Assembly: GCA_052066835.1 (NCBI GenBank)
Contig: JBQHRJ010000011.1
DNA from: UBA2821 sp902763335
Lineage (GTDB): Bacteria; Bacillota; Clostridia; Lachnospirales; Lachnospiraceae
DNA: 64,000 bases
Reading direction: 5' to 3' (one strand)
In this document: piece after piece, positions 26,240-34,636 of the stretch
How positions within the stretch are numbered: the first letter of the stretch is position 1
How the letters are laid out: the number at the start of each line of letters is the position of its first letter
The notes under the pieces: generated by a model
What the model saw: only the letters and a program-made list of their open reading frames with translations
What the model was told of the DNA's origin: nothing
The model's database searches: none
Program-made: the position numbers and the translations under genes

Positions 26240-27118
26240 ATGTTTCAGAATATTGAGAGAAAGCATCCCAAATTTTATCAGTTTTTCAGGGTTTTTATTG
26301 TTATTTTTGCATCTGTTCTTTATGCATGGAATCTATGCTGTTTTGCCAAAACTGCAAACCTGCTGCCGGGTGGATTTTCCGGTGTGTCTCTTCTTCTGCA
26401 GAAGATTGGCATAACCTTTGCCCACATAACGATTCCATATACCTTTTTTAATATTGCACTTAATGTTATCCCGATTTACATAGCATTTAAATACATAGGC
26501 AGGAAATTTACGATGTATTCCATACTTACTATTTTTCTTTCAAGTATTTTCGTTGATATTCTGCCTGTATATGTGTTTACGAAGGATATCATGCTGGTCA
26601 GTGTTTTCGGCGGTATAATAAATGGTTTTGCAATATGCCTGTGTCTTAATGTAGGTGCTACTACTGGAGGAACAGACTTTATCAGCATTTTCCTCGCAAA
26701 ACAAAAGGGAATAGACGCATGGAATTTCATACTTCTCGGAAATGTTATAATGCTTATTATCGCAGGTGCATTATACGGATGGTCCATTGCACTCTACTCT
26801 ATTATTTATCAGTTTTGCAGCACCCAGGTTATACAGATGCTCTATAAACGTTACAAGAAGGAGACTTTATTTATAATCTCCGACAAATCGGACAAGATAT
26901 ACCGTGCAATCAAAGATACTACGAATCATGATGCCACATTATTTCAGGGCATCGGATGTTATGAAGAGAAAGAAAAAACTCTCATTTACTCTGTCATAAA
27001 TGCAGAGGCTAAACGAGAGTTAATTCCGCTGATACGGTCTATCGATCCGCACGCCTTTATCAATATAGTTAAAACCGAAGAACTGTCAGGACGTTTCCAT
27101 GACGTTCCAAATGATTAA
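26240..27118 (+). CDS. YitT family membrane protein
   Basis: 292 residues. Five to six membrane helices in the first 200 residues with the family motifs LLPGGFSGVSLLLQK and GATTGGTDFISIFLAKQKG. A cytosolic DUF2179 domain (about 215-285, TLFQGIGCYEEKEKTLIYSV) follows. YitT proteins are widespread in Firmicutes; transport function is suspected but not proven. ATG 26240 has GAGGT 4-8 bases upstream. Single plus-strand gene between minus-strand genes. Confidence 0.9.
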   Translation: MFQNIERKHPKFYQFFRVFIVIFASVLYAWNLCCFAKTANLLPGGFSGVSLLLQKIGITFAHITIPYTFFNIALNVIPIYIAFKYIGRKFTMYSILTIFLSSIFVDILPVYVFTKDIMLVSVFGGIINGFAICLCLNVGATTGGTDFISIFLAKQKGIDAWNFILLGNVIMLIIAGALYGWSIALYSIIYQFCSTQVIQMLYKRYKKETLFIISDKSDKIYRAIKDTTNHDATLFQGIGCYEEKEKTLIYSVINAEAKRELIPLIRSIDPHAFINIVKTEELSGRFHDVPND

Positions 27119-27121
27119 CAT

Positions 27122-27882
27122 TTATTCAGCAATTTCCATATTTTTAGGAAGTATAAGATTTAGTATGATTGCCACTACAAACACAACTACAAACACAACT
27201 GCTACACAGTTCTGTGCAAAAACATTCTGAATCATTCTTGGAAATATTTCAAACAATTCACCACACTGGGTAAATCCCAGTCCTATACTCAGCGACAATG
27301 CAGCTATGACTGTGTTTCGCTGGGTAAATCCACATTTACTTATCATCTGAAGTCCGCTAACCACAATTGTTCCAAACATCATTATGGTACATCCTCCAAG
27401 CACAGCATCAGGAAGCGTAGAGAGAACCGCACCAAATACCGGGAATATTCCTGCCAGTATCATTATGACCGCTCCCGTTGCTATGGTGAATCTGTTCACA
27501 ACTTTTGTCATTGCCACAAGTCTGACATTCTGACTGAAAGATGTAATAGGCATACATCCAAACACTGCTGACAGTGAACTTACAAAACCGTCACAGGCTA
27601 TGGAGCCTGATGTCTCTTCTTCTGTAACATCCCTTCCAAGCCCTGACAATGCCAGTGCCGAAGTATCTCATATAGTCTCGGTTGCCGACACAAGAAAGAT
27701 TAATACTACAGACAGTATGGCATCCGGTCTGAATTCCATTTTAAATGGCATAATACTCGGAAGTGCTATTATTCCCTCATCCTTAATCGCTGAGAAATCA
27801 ACTACGCCCATTATAATCGCCAGAATATATCCGACTATAAGTCCAAATAAAACTGACAACTCCATCAAGCCGGTAAATGTTA
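27122..27882 (-). pseudogene. pbuX: Xanthine/uracil permease remnant (pbuX-like)
   Basis: The C-terminal half of an NCS2 purine permease. Downstream of an internal TGA at about 27668 the sequence GLGRDVTEEETSGSIACDG and the helices up to the stop are intact. Upstream of it, FGLIVGYILAIIMGVVDFSAI and SATETI read in the same frame, so the TGA replaces the glycine codon of the expected ETIGDTSAL. The first ~180 codons (N-terminal helices) are gone: the open frame begins at ITFTGLMELS, directly at the xpt end. Not functional. In relatives xpt-pbuX forms a guanine-riboswitch-controlled operon; no aptamer is found here. Confidence 0.8.
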
Positions 27883-28184
27883 TCTATAGATGCCTCCTGC
27901 TGCATCCATACTGTCAACAATTGCCAGTGATTCAAGCTGATATCCAAAATTACGGATAATTCTTCCACCAACCTGAAATCCCTTTTCAACAGCTATTCCT
28001 ATTCCTGAAGCTTCTATAGTCAGTATCTTATTTATATTTTTCCGGCAAAACGTTTCTTAAACTCTTCACCCATCTGATCAAACAGATGAATATCCATCTG
28101 GTGATTTAAGAAGCTGTCTACTTTTAAAATATTTCCTTCCTTAACAACTCCGTCCTTAACAATTCTTTCCTCTAAAAAATTCAT
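27880..28184 (-). pseudogene. xpt: Xanthine phosphoribosyltransferase remnant (xpt)
   Basis: Starts normally at ATG 28184 (NFLEERIVKDGVVKEGN, KVDSFLNHQMD, GEEFKKRFAGK) after a GAGGAG site. A frameshift in an A-run near 28040 follows, after which NINKILTIEASGI continues in another frame. It then jumps straight to IAVEKGFQVGG, NFGYQLESLAIVDSMD and a stop at 27880. About 90-100 codons that include the PRPP-binding and active-site loop are missing. Purine salvage through Xpt is therefore lost here. Confidence 0.8.
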
Positions 28185-28247
28185 TTCAATTTTCTCCTCT
28201 GCGATTTTTATAGAGTTATTCTAATGCATAACTCCTCTCTTGTCTAT

Positions 28248-29156
28248 TTACTTTTTAGCATCTTTTATTATTTCATTTATCATATCCGGATTGAATTTTC
28301 CTGAACGTATCATTGCTATCTCATGTTTAAACGGTTCATACGATTTTTTGCTATTTTCCGGGTCCTTTATATATGGTGATTCCAATATCTTTGGAACATT
28401 TTCAAAATCTTTGTGATTCATAATATACATAAGCGGCTCAAATCCGATTTTTCCAAATCCAAAGTTTTCATGTCTGTCCTTGCCGGCCCCCGGCTCATTT
28501 TTACTGTCATTCATATGAAATACTGCTATCTGCTCTTTTCCAATAATTTTATCAAACCTGCTGATAACTCCATCAAAATCATTTATAATGTCATATCCCG
28601 CATCACTTGTATGACAGGTATCAAAACAGACTCTCAACTTATCATTATGGATTACACCGTCGTATATCATGGCAAGCTCTTCAAAATTTCTGCCTATCTC
28701 GCTGCCTTTTCCTGCCATCGTCTCAAGTGCTATATTTACATCCGTATCTGATGCCAGCACTTCATTCAGTCCCTTTACTATCTGGGCCACTCCTGCCTCA
28801 ACGCCTGCACCCACATGTGAACCCGGATGCAGTACAAGTATCTTAGCGCCCATTTTCGACGTTCTCTCAATCTCCAATGTAAGAAACTGAACGGCTATCT
28901 CAAATGTCTCAGGTTTTATCGTATTCGCAAGATTAATTATATATGGTGCATGAACCACAAATTCATCAATACCTGATTCATTCATAAGTGCCTTTGCTTC
29001 TTCTATCTTAAGTTCCGATATATCTTTACGTTTTGTGTTCTGCGGAGCTCCGGTATACAGCATAAACGTATTTGCCCCAAACCGCAAAGCATCCTTCACA
29101 GAACCGAGCATCATGTCCTTTCCTGACATGCTGACATGACATCCAAGTTTTAACAT
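28248..29156 (-). CDS. nfo: Deoxyribonuclease IV (AP endonuclease)
   Basis: 302 residues, TIM-barrel endonuclease IV. Metal ligands are visible along the chain: HVSMSG (His), VVHAPYIINLA, VLHPGSH, ALETMAGKG (Glu), CFDTCHTSDAGYD (Asp, His), VFHMNDSKN, DRHENFG and ILESPY. It cuts DNA at abasic sites in base excision repair. ATG 29156 follows AAGGAGG at good spacing; longer in-frame starts would enter the mutT gene. It is downstream of mutT by about 34 bases, a repair pairing. Confidence 0.93.
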   Translation of the reverse strand: MLKLGCHVSMSGKDMMLGSVKDALRFGANTFMLYTGAPQNTKRKDISELKIEEAKALMNESGIDEFVVHAPYIINLANTIKPETFEIAVQFLTLEIERTSKMGAKILVLHPGSHVGAGVEAGVAQIVKGLNEVLASDTDVNIALETMAGKGSEIGRNFEELAMIYDGVIHNDKLRVCFDTCHTSDAGYDIINDFDGVISRFDKIIGKEQIAVFHMNDSKNEPGAGKDRHENFGFGKIGFEPLMYIMNHKDFENVPKILESPYIKDPENSKKSYEPFKHEIAMIRSGKFNPDMINEIIKDAKK

Positions 29157-29190
29157 ATGTCTGATTCCTCCTTGAGAATATTTCCTAATA

Positions 29191-29607
29191 TCATTCCACC
29201 ATATTTTCTTTAATTTTTTCAATCAACGTCAAATCCGCCGGAAGCCATTGTACTGAATCCAGTTCGGATTTTTTTAACCATTTTGCTGCCTCTGCTTCCT
29301 TTAAAATCAATTCTCCCTTTAAAACCTCACACCAGAAACAATCCATTATAAGATAAAAGTCAGGGTAATCATACTCAATCGTATCAATCAACTCATGGAC
29401 CTCTATTTCTGTATCCAGCTCTTCCCTTATTTCCCTTATTAATGCCTGTTGTGGTGTCTCTCCTTCTTCTATCTTTCCTCCCGGAAATTCCCATTGTCCC
29501 TTGAATTCTCCATATCCTCTTGCTGTCGCATAAACCATACTCTTTTCTTTTATAGAGTTGCACATTACTGCAGCAACAACACGTATCTTCTTTTTTTCCT
29601 TTAACAT
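29191..29607 (-). CDS. MutT-type Nudix hydrolase (8-oxo-dGTPase-like)
   Basis: 138 residues. The Nudix box is complete: GGKIEEGETPQQALIREIREELDTEI read in two parts at about residues 38-63 (G-x5-E-x7-REU-x-EE-x-GU type, with D in place of the final G). The length, EFPGGK and C-terminal WLKKSELDSVQWLPAD fit the MutT/CTP-pyrophosphohydrolase subgroup that cleans oxidised nucleotides. The neighbouring nfo gene supports a DNA-repair role. Confidence 0.9.
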   Translation of the reverse strand: MLKEKKKIRVVAAVMCNSIKEKSMVYATARGYGEFKGQWEFPGGKIEEGETPQQALIREIREELDTEIEVHELIDTIEYDYPDFYLIMDCFWCEVLKGELILKEAEAAKWLKKSELDSVQWLPADLTLIEKIKENMVE

Positions 29608-29637
29608 TATCTTTTCTCCATATCTATCATAATATTA

Positions 29638-32535
29638 TCACTTTGTTAAATACTCATATATGTCCTCTCTGACACTGTTTTTGAGTCTAAACACAAAATT
29701 GACTATAGGAAGCTGCTTTCCTTTATCATTCCTGATTGTTGTTTCAGTCCACTTTATCGGTTCAACTTCTCCCATATAATAAAAATCTGTTCCTTCACCA
29801 TCACTCTTTTTTATAAATAAACAAATCTTAAGTCCCGTTTCTTTATAATTAATAATGTCAACACTTTCGCGACTTGTAAGAGATACACCATTTCTAGTCA
29901 TCCAGCTAAACGTCTGATTATTTATAAAAGCATCTTCATATTTGGTACTATCTGAAATATCATCTTTCTTCTCGTATGTGACAAATATCGGACATGTATT
30001 ATGTTTAATTCTATAGCCATACATAGTTGAGCTCTCATCCTTGTCCCAATTCATCAACCGACACACATCTTTTCTGGAATATTTCTGATATAACACCATG
30101 TTGTTATCATCATGTCTGCTATACAAATCTTTATATCTTAATTTTCCGTACTCAATAAGATTTTTAAGCTCACATTTAAAGTCTATATTACACAATTTAT
30201 CGTAAAAGTTCAGTGAACGCGACAATGTTTTGTCATCCTGTGGCATAGATGAAATCAAATGAATATCTCCAAATTTCTTTGAATCACTTCCGGCAACAAA
30301 ATCCATACTAATCATTCTTTTAGCTGAATTAAAATCTGCCTGTCGATATGTTTCACCTATTCTTTTTAGCTCCTTAGAAAATGTTGTCTCATTTATAACC
30401 ATATCATCCATAATCATTTCAAGCATAATTAATTCATGTGGTCTTTTTCCATCAATAATAAGTTCTGAAACAAATGCCAATATCTGTTCTTCTGTTTCCG
30501 TGAACTTTATCTTATAATCCTTATCTACCATTCTCACAAAATTATCAAATGTTTTTGCATAATTAATAAAAAGCATCGGATCAATTTCACCCAATTTATA
30601 AAAATCAAGGATTGTCGGAATCCTGCCGAGCATGAATTTTACCTGATTATACTTATCTGTAAGCATCTTCTTAGTTGTTGTCATCTTGTCAATTGATTCA
30701 AATATTCTTTTCTTTGTTATCTCATCAAAATGAATTGTCGAACATCCGGGAATAACTCTTGAACCCTCTCTCACATATTTTCTAATCGTGTCTTTGTTGT
30801 ACGTTCTGTCTCCGGATAACGCAATAGGAATAAGGAAGTTATTATTATAATTTCCAATGAAGTCCAATACAACAACATACTCTTTCCCTTCAGACTTTCT
30901 AAGACCTCGACCAAGCTGTTGGACAAATACAATCGCTGATTGCGTCGGTCTTAACATAATAATCTGATTAACTTCCGGAATATCAACACCCTCGTTAAAT
31001 ATATCCACAGTAAAAATATAATCAAGGCCTCCATCATCCGTTTCAAGCTCCTCTATAGCATGCTCTCTTTCCTCCTGTGTATTTGCCCCTGACAGTGCAA
31101 CTGTCTGATAACCTTTTTTATTAAATTCATCAGACAAAGCTCTCGCCTCATCGTTACGGCTGCAAAATACAAGTCCTTTTACTCTGTCACCTGCATGTCC
31201 AAAGTACTCAGCCTGCTCTATAATATGATTAACCCTTTCATCATTTGAAAGAAATCTAAAATCCGTATTATCATCAATAGGCTGCCCATTAACTTCCAAA
31301 TCTGATATACCAAAATAATGGAATGGGCAAAGTAAATCATCGTTCAATGCATCCTGAAGTCTTATCTCACTTATAATATTATGGTCAAAAAGTTTGTATA
31401 TATCAAAACCATCTGTTCTTTCAGGACTTGCTGTCATACCGAGCAGAAATTTAGGATTAAAATAATTAATAATCTTATGATAGCTTTCCGCTCCTGCCTT
31501 ATGCGTTTCATCTATTACAATACATTCAAACCAATTCTTATCGAATTTCTCAAGCACATAATCTCTACTCATAGTTTGAACAGTGGAAAATAAATAATCC
31601 GAATCAACTTCTTTATAATTTCCAGAAAGCAAACCCATAGAAACAGTATCCGGCATAACCTTTTTATATGATGCCATGGCCTGCTTTAAAATCTGCTCTC
31701 TATGAACCAAAAACAATACTCTGTTATAATTCATCTCACGCATTGCAAATGCAGATGCATAGGTCTTTCCTGTACCTGTTGCTGATATCAACAGTCCCCT
31801 CTTTTCTCCCTCTTCTACTATCCTTTTAAAATTTGAAAGCATCTGTATCTGCATTGAATTTGGTCGTAATTTATATGCTTCTATTGATGTTACTTTCTGC
31901 TGTTTAGCTATTTCTCTCTGCTGCCTGTTAAGCTTATATCTTAATCTATATTCATCAATAAACTCTTCATAATAACTTGCTTTATCTGAATCCCATAATT
32001 GTTCAAATTCTTCTAATATATCTCTTGCATACTCACCATTATTTACAGACACAATTTTGGTATTCCATTCCTTATTAACAGTAAGTGCCCTCATAGTCAT
32101 ATTTGAACTTCCAGTAATTATTTTATAAATCTCCCCTTGCTTAAATACATACCCTTTTGTATGAAAACCTTCCTTTTCATTTTCAGCATAATACATTTTA
32201 AGTTCAATGTTCTTAAGGTTAGCAATCTTTTCTATAGCATCCGGATCACTAAACATCTGATAATCTGTTGTTAATACTTTTCCCTTTATATTTTTATTTT
32301 CAAGTTCTTTTAATGTCTGTAACAATGGAGCAATTCCACCCTTGGTGATAAATGCAACACTAATAAAAAATTCATCACAGCTTAACAATTCATTTTCTAT
32401 AGATGAAAGTACTTTTTTACCAGTTTTATAATCATTAGAAACAAATTGCGGTCTATAGGCAAGATTAGAATTGTAATTTCCATCTATAAATGCTGTTTTT
32501 AATCCCTCTTCCAACAACCTTATCTTCTCTTCCAT
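29638..32535 (-). CDS. PLD-superfamily II helicase with DUF3427 domain
   Basis: 965 residues. Order: a phospholipase-D-like domain (about 30-175; FHTKGYVF then ITGSSNMT, a degenerate HxK motif), an SF2 helicase (Walker A ATGTGKTYASAFAM, motif II VIDETHKAG, motif III GMTASPERTDG, motif VI QQLGRGLRKSEGKEY), then a DUF3427-type C-terminus. Proteins of this design are repair or defence related in genomic context; no function is proven. It lies 186 bases after a Panacea antitoxin gene. ATG 32535 follows AAGGAGAG. Confidence 0.85.
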   Translation of the reverse strand: MEEKIRLLEEGLKTAFIDGNYNSNLAYRPQFVSNDYKTGKKVLSSIENELLSCDEFFISVAFITKGGIAPLLQTLKELENKNIKGKVLTTDYQMFSDPDAIEKIANLKNIELKMYYAENEKEGFHTKGYVFKQGEIYKIITGSSNMTMRALTVNKEWNTKIVSVNNGEYARDILEEFEQLWDSDKASYYEEFIDEYRLRYKLNRQQREIAKQQKVTSIEAYKLRPNSMQIQMLSNFKRIVEEGEKRGLLISATGTGKTYASAFAMREMNYNRVLFLVHREQILKQAMASYKKVMPDTVSMGLLSGNYKEVDSDYLFSTVQTMSRDYVLEKFDKNWFECIVIDETHKAGAESYHKIINYFNPKFLLGMTASPERTDGFDIYKLFDHNIISEIRLQDALNDDLLCPFHYFGISDLEVNGQPIDDNTDFRFLSNDERVNHIIEQAEYFGHAGDRVKGLVFCSRNDEARALSDEFNKKGYQTVALSGANTQEEREHAIEELETDDGGLDYIFTVDIFNEGVDIPEVNQIIMLRPTQSAIVFVQQLGRGLRKSEGKEYVVVLDFIGNYNNNFLIPIALSGDRTYNKDTIRKYVREGSRVIPGCSTIHFDEITKKRIFESIDKMTTTKKMLTDKYNQVKFMLGRIPTILDFYKLGEIDPMLFINYAKTFDNFVRMVDKDYKIKFTETEEQILAFVSELIIDGKRPHELIMLEMIMDDMVINETTFSKELKRIGETYRQADFNSAKRMISMDFVAGSDSKKFGDIHLISSMPQDDKTLSRSLNFYDKLCNIDFKCELKNLIEYGKLRYKDLYSRHDDNNMVLYQKYSRKDVCRLMNWDKDESSTMYGYRIKHNTCPIFVTYEKKDDISDSTKYEDAFINNQTFSWMTRNGVSLTSRESVDIINYKETGLKICLFIKKSDGEGTDFYYMGEVEPIKWTETTIRNDKGKQLPIVNFVFRLKNSVREDIYEYLTK

Positions 32536-32674
32536 ATCTACTCTCCTTGTAATTTTTATCCATATTTTTTCCAATGTCTGATTTTACAATTATATCACCT
32601 ATACTCTATTTCCGCACGTATTAAATGCTTTTCATTTTCCCTTTACTAACATTTTTAAACACCAAATTAAATTC

Positions 32675-32704
32675 AAAAAGGCACTCACATTATCTGCAAG
32701 TGCC
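32675..32704 (-). terminator. Terminator after Panacea antitoxin gene
   Basis: GGCACT (32680-32685) pairs with AGTGCC (32699-32704) around a 13-base loop, followed on the minus strand by TTTTT (32675-32679). It lies 18 bases past the stop at 32722 and separates the antitoxin from the helicase. Confidence 0.7.
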
Positions 32705-32721
32705 CATAATTACTCACCATA

Positions 32722-33678
32722 TTAGAATACTCTTATTTCTTTTGCCAAACTAAAAGGAATTATTTCTCCAGTTTTTGTCTCAACGTATGCCTTTTCAGCA
32801 TGCATATAATCCATGTTAGCGGTTGGATACACATGAAGCATCGTATCATAATTGTAACTCATCTCTTCTTGAACATTTAAATTCTCTAAGTTCATCAAAC
32901 TATAATGCCCAACGGGAAGAGCACCCATAGATTCATGTCGATATACCATACCCGTCATTGAATATCCATTCTCAACAAATGATAAAACGTCCGAATACCA
33001 AAGCATTTTCATTAGTTTGACCTTAAACAAATTATTGACTTTTTCCGCCATATAAGAAATCATTGCTTCAATTTTATCAATATCAAGAATTGTAAATCCA
33101 TTTGAATCAGATGGTTCTACAAAGTTTACATACTCTCCTTCAAACGTTTGTCTCGTAAGGAACTCCTTTCCATATGAATCTAACTTTTCTACAAGCTTTG
33201 ATCTAATTTCTAATCGTTTCGTCTCTGAAAACTTGTCAGAATTCTTTTTTAAGAATTCCAATGCTTGTAATGGATTATCTTTGATTAAACGGAGCATAGT
33301 ATCATAAGCCTCATCCTGAATTGCTTTACTTTCATAACGAGATATTGTTGCCTCTCCCCATCCAAGCAATTTAGCAAGATCAACCTGTGAAAGTCCATAA
33401 CTTTCTCTAATAGCAACAATTTCATAAGAAGTAAGACGTCCCACCTTAACTCGGTATGCATTCCTTGCATTAAGAAGATTTTCATTTGTCATTGCTCCAG
33501 TTTCAAATTCGTTCTCATCTTCATCAGCATTTGCACAAAAATAAAACCTCTCTTCGTAGTTTACTTCTTCTCCTTTTAATGTAATGGTTGTGATTCTCTT
33601 CCTTTCTTCAATTTCATGTGTCTTGTCACATAATGGACAAGACATATGAATTTTTCTAATTAATGTGCTATCCTCCAT
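32722..33678 (-). CDS. MqsA-like HTH / Panacea-domain antitoxin
   Basis: 318 residues. The N-terminal zinc-finger-like region (HMSCPLCDKTHEI, and FYFCANADEDENEF) leads into a Xre-type helix-turn-helix (SYEIVAIRESYGLSQVDLAKLLGWGEATISRYE, about 83-115). The C-terminal Panacea/SocA (DUF4065) domain runs from about 205 to 318 (VKLMKMLWYSDVLSF, YRHESMGALPVGHY). Panacea domains neutralise many unrelated toxins in two-gene systems. No complete toxin gene lies beside it. A 41-base inverted repeat upstream is a likely autoregulatory operator. Start backed by AAGGAGG. Confidence 0.85.
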   Translation of the reverse strand: MEDSTLIRKIHMSCPLCDKTHEIEERKRITTITLKGEEVNYEERFYFCANADEDENEFETGAMTNENLLNARNAYRVKVGRLTSYEIVAIRESYGLSQVDLAKLLGWGEATISRYESKAIQDEAYDTMLRLIKDNPLQALEFLKKNSDKFSETKRLEIRSKLVEKLDSYGKEFLTRQTFEGEYVNFVEPSDSNGFTILDIDKIEAMISYMAEKVNNLFKVKLMKMLWYSDVLSFVENGYSMTGMVYRHESMGALPVGHYSLMNLENLNVQEEMSYNYDTMLHVYPTANMDYMHAEKAYVETKTGEIIPFSLAKEIRVF

Positions 33679-33700
33679 AGCCTTACCTCCTTCAATATCC

Positions 33701-33741
33701 CATTATGCATAAGGAAACTCCATTTTATCCTTTGCATAATG
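33701..33741 (-). promoter_or_regulatory. Inverted-repeat operator of the antitoxin gene
   Basis: CATTATGCATAAGGA (33701-33715) and TCCTTTGCATAATG (33728-33741) form an inverted repeat, 22-40 bases before the antitoxin ATG. Placement and symmetry suit repression by the encoded HTH protein. Confidence 0.6.
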
Positions 33742-33783
33742 AAACGACACACATACCACTTGCTTCTGCTGATTACGAATCTT

Positions 33784-33963
33784 TTACTTCACATAAATCA
33801 ATTTTCCGTTTATATCCTTCCCAAACACAAATAATATTGGGGGATTTACATCATCTTTATCAACTTTTGTTTCTGAATACTCTTCACCTCCAGCACATTC
33901 GCTATCAATTGATTGTGTACACCTTAATTGATATTTTGTCAATATTTCTCTTTGAACAGCCAC
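33784..33963 (-). CDS. Possible small ORF or toxin remnant upstream of antitoxin
   Basis: A 59-codon frame from GTG 33963 (or TTG 33942) ending at 33784. The end, NPPILFVFGKDINGKLIYVK, resembles the C-terminal strands of DUF4258-type small toxins (weak, by eye). No clear ribosome-binding site is present and a terminator hairpin lies immediately upstream. It could be the degraded toxin partner of the Panacea antitoxin, or non-coding. Low confidence. Confidence 0.25.
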   Translation of the reverse strand: MAVQREILTKYQLRCTQSIDSECAGGEEYSETKVDKDDVNPPILFVFGKDINGKLIYVK

Positions 33964-33964
33964 C

Positions 33965-33990
33965 TAAAAAAGAACCACACCAGCGGTTCT
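33965..33990 (-). terminator. Terminator after DUF2798 gene
   Basis: AGAACC (33971-33976) pairs with GGTTCT (33985-33990), extended by weaker pairs, and is followed on the minus strand by six Ts. Confidence 0.75.
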
Positions 33991-34035
33991 TTATCAAACA
34001 CATTATTAATTATTCCGTTTCAATTTTTCTCATAT

Positions 34036-34518
34036 TTATCTCAGACTGTTCTTCTTTATCCATACCTTGCTGATTTTACCGAATATCCATCTCACCAAAG
34101 GTCCGGCATAGAATATCTGCCAACAAAGTGCCATAGGAAAGTTTAATGCTGTAGTTTCAAGCCATACGGCAACTATATTACTGCCTGCATTTTTGAATAA
34201 AAGTGTAGCTGCAAAGCTCATAAACGGACACATCATCGCTACAGATACAAATGAAATTGCAAGCACAATATGAAATGGATTATCTTTCTTTACATTCACC
34301 ATCTTAAATGCTTTCTTCTTCGCAAGCGGTGAAACTATGATAAAATCCAGTACAAATGCTATAGGCCCCATTATGATAAGTTCATGAAACGCAGCTAAGA
34401 ATACGCTGTTGTCCATTCCTCCGGTATTAAGTGCGATGTTGTAACATATCATTGCGTACACCATCACGAATACCATCATGATTGTAAATATTACTTCCTG
34501 AAATTTTGTTTTTGGCAT
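34036..34518 (-). CDS. DUF2798 family membrane protein
   Basis: 160 residues with four membrane helices arranged as two DUF2798-like repeats (each with helix, MNxA/PxAF or PMxxx loop, helix). Landmarks: FTIMMVFVMVYAMICYN, IMGPIAFVLDFIIVSPLAKK, LNFPMALCWQIFYAGPLVR. Function unknown. Start has AAGGAGG 6 bases upstream. The 118-base gap upstream contains a CATTCCGGAGGAATG hairpin in its leader. Followed by the terminator at 33965-33990. Confidence 0.8.
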   Translation of the reverse strand: MPKTKFQEVIFTIMMVFVMVYAMICYNIALNTGGMDNSVFLAAFHELIIMGPIAFVLDFIIVSPLAKKKAFKMVNVKKDNPFHIVLAISFVSVAMMCPFMSFAATLLFKNAGSNIVAVWLETTALNFPMALCWQIFYAGPLVRWIFGKISKVWIKKNSLR

Positions 34519-34636
34519 AAAAAATCCTCCTTCATAATAACAAACTTATTTACGCACTGACTACGTGTTGTTCGTTATCATTCCGGAGGAATGTCGTTTC
34601 CAATTATATACCCGCCTGTTTACGTATCGACATGTA

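Noticed and set aside
28185..28250. Guanine riboswitch before xpt
   Set aside because: The gap is only about 63 bases and lacks the conserved aptamer junction sequences; only a small GAGTTAT hairpin remains.
33705..34073. Plus-strand 122-codon frame between antitoxin and DUF2798
   Set aside because: It runs over the antitoxin operator and a terminator hairpin, has no ribosome-binding site and no domain.
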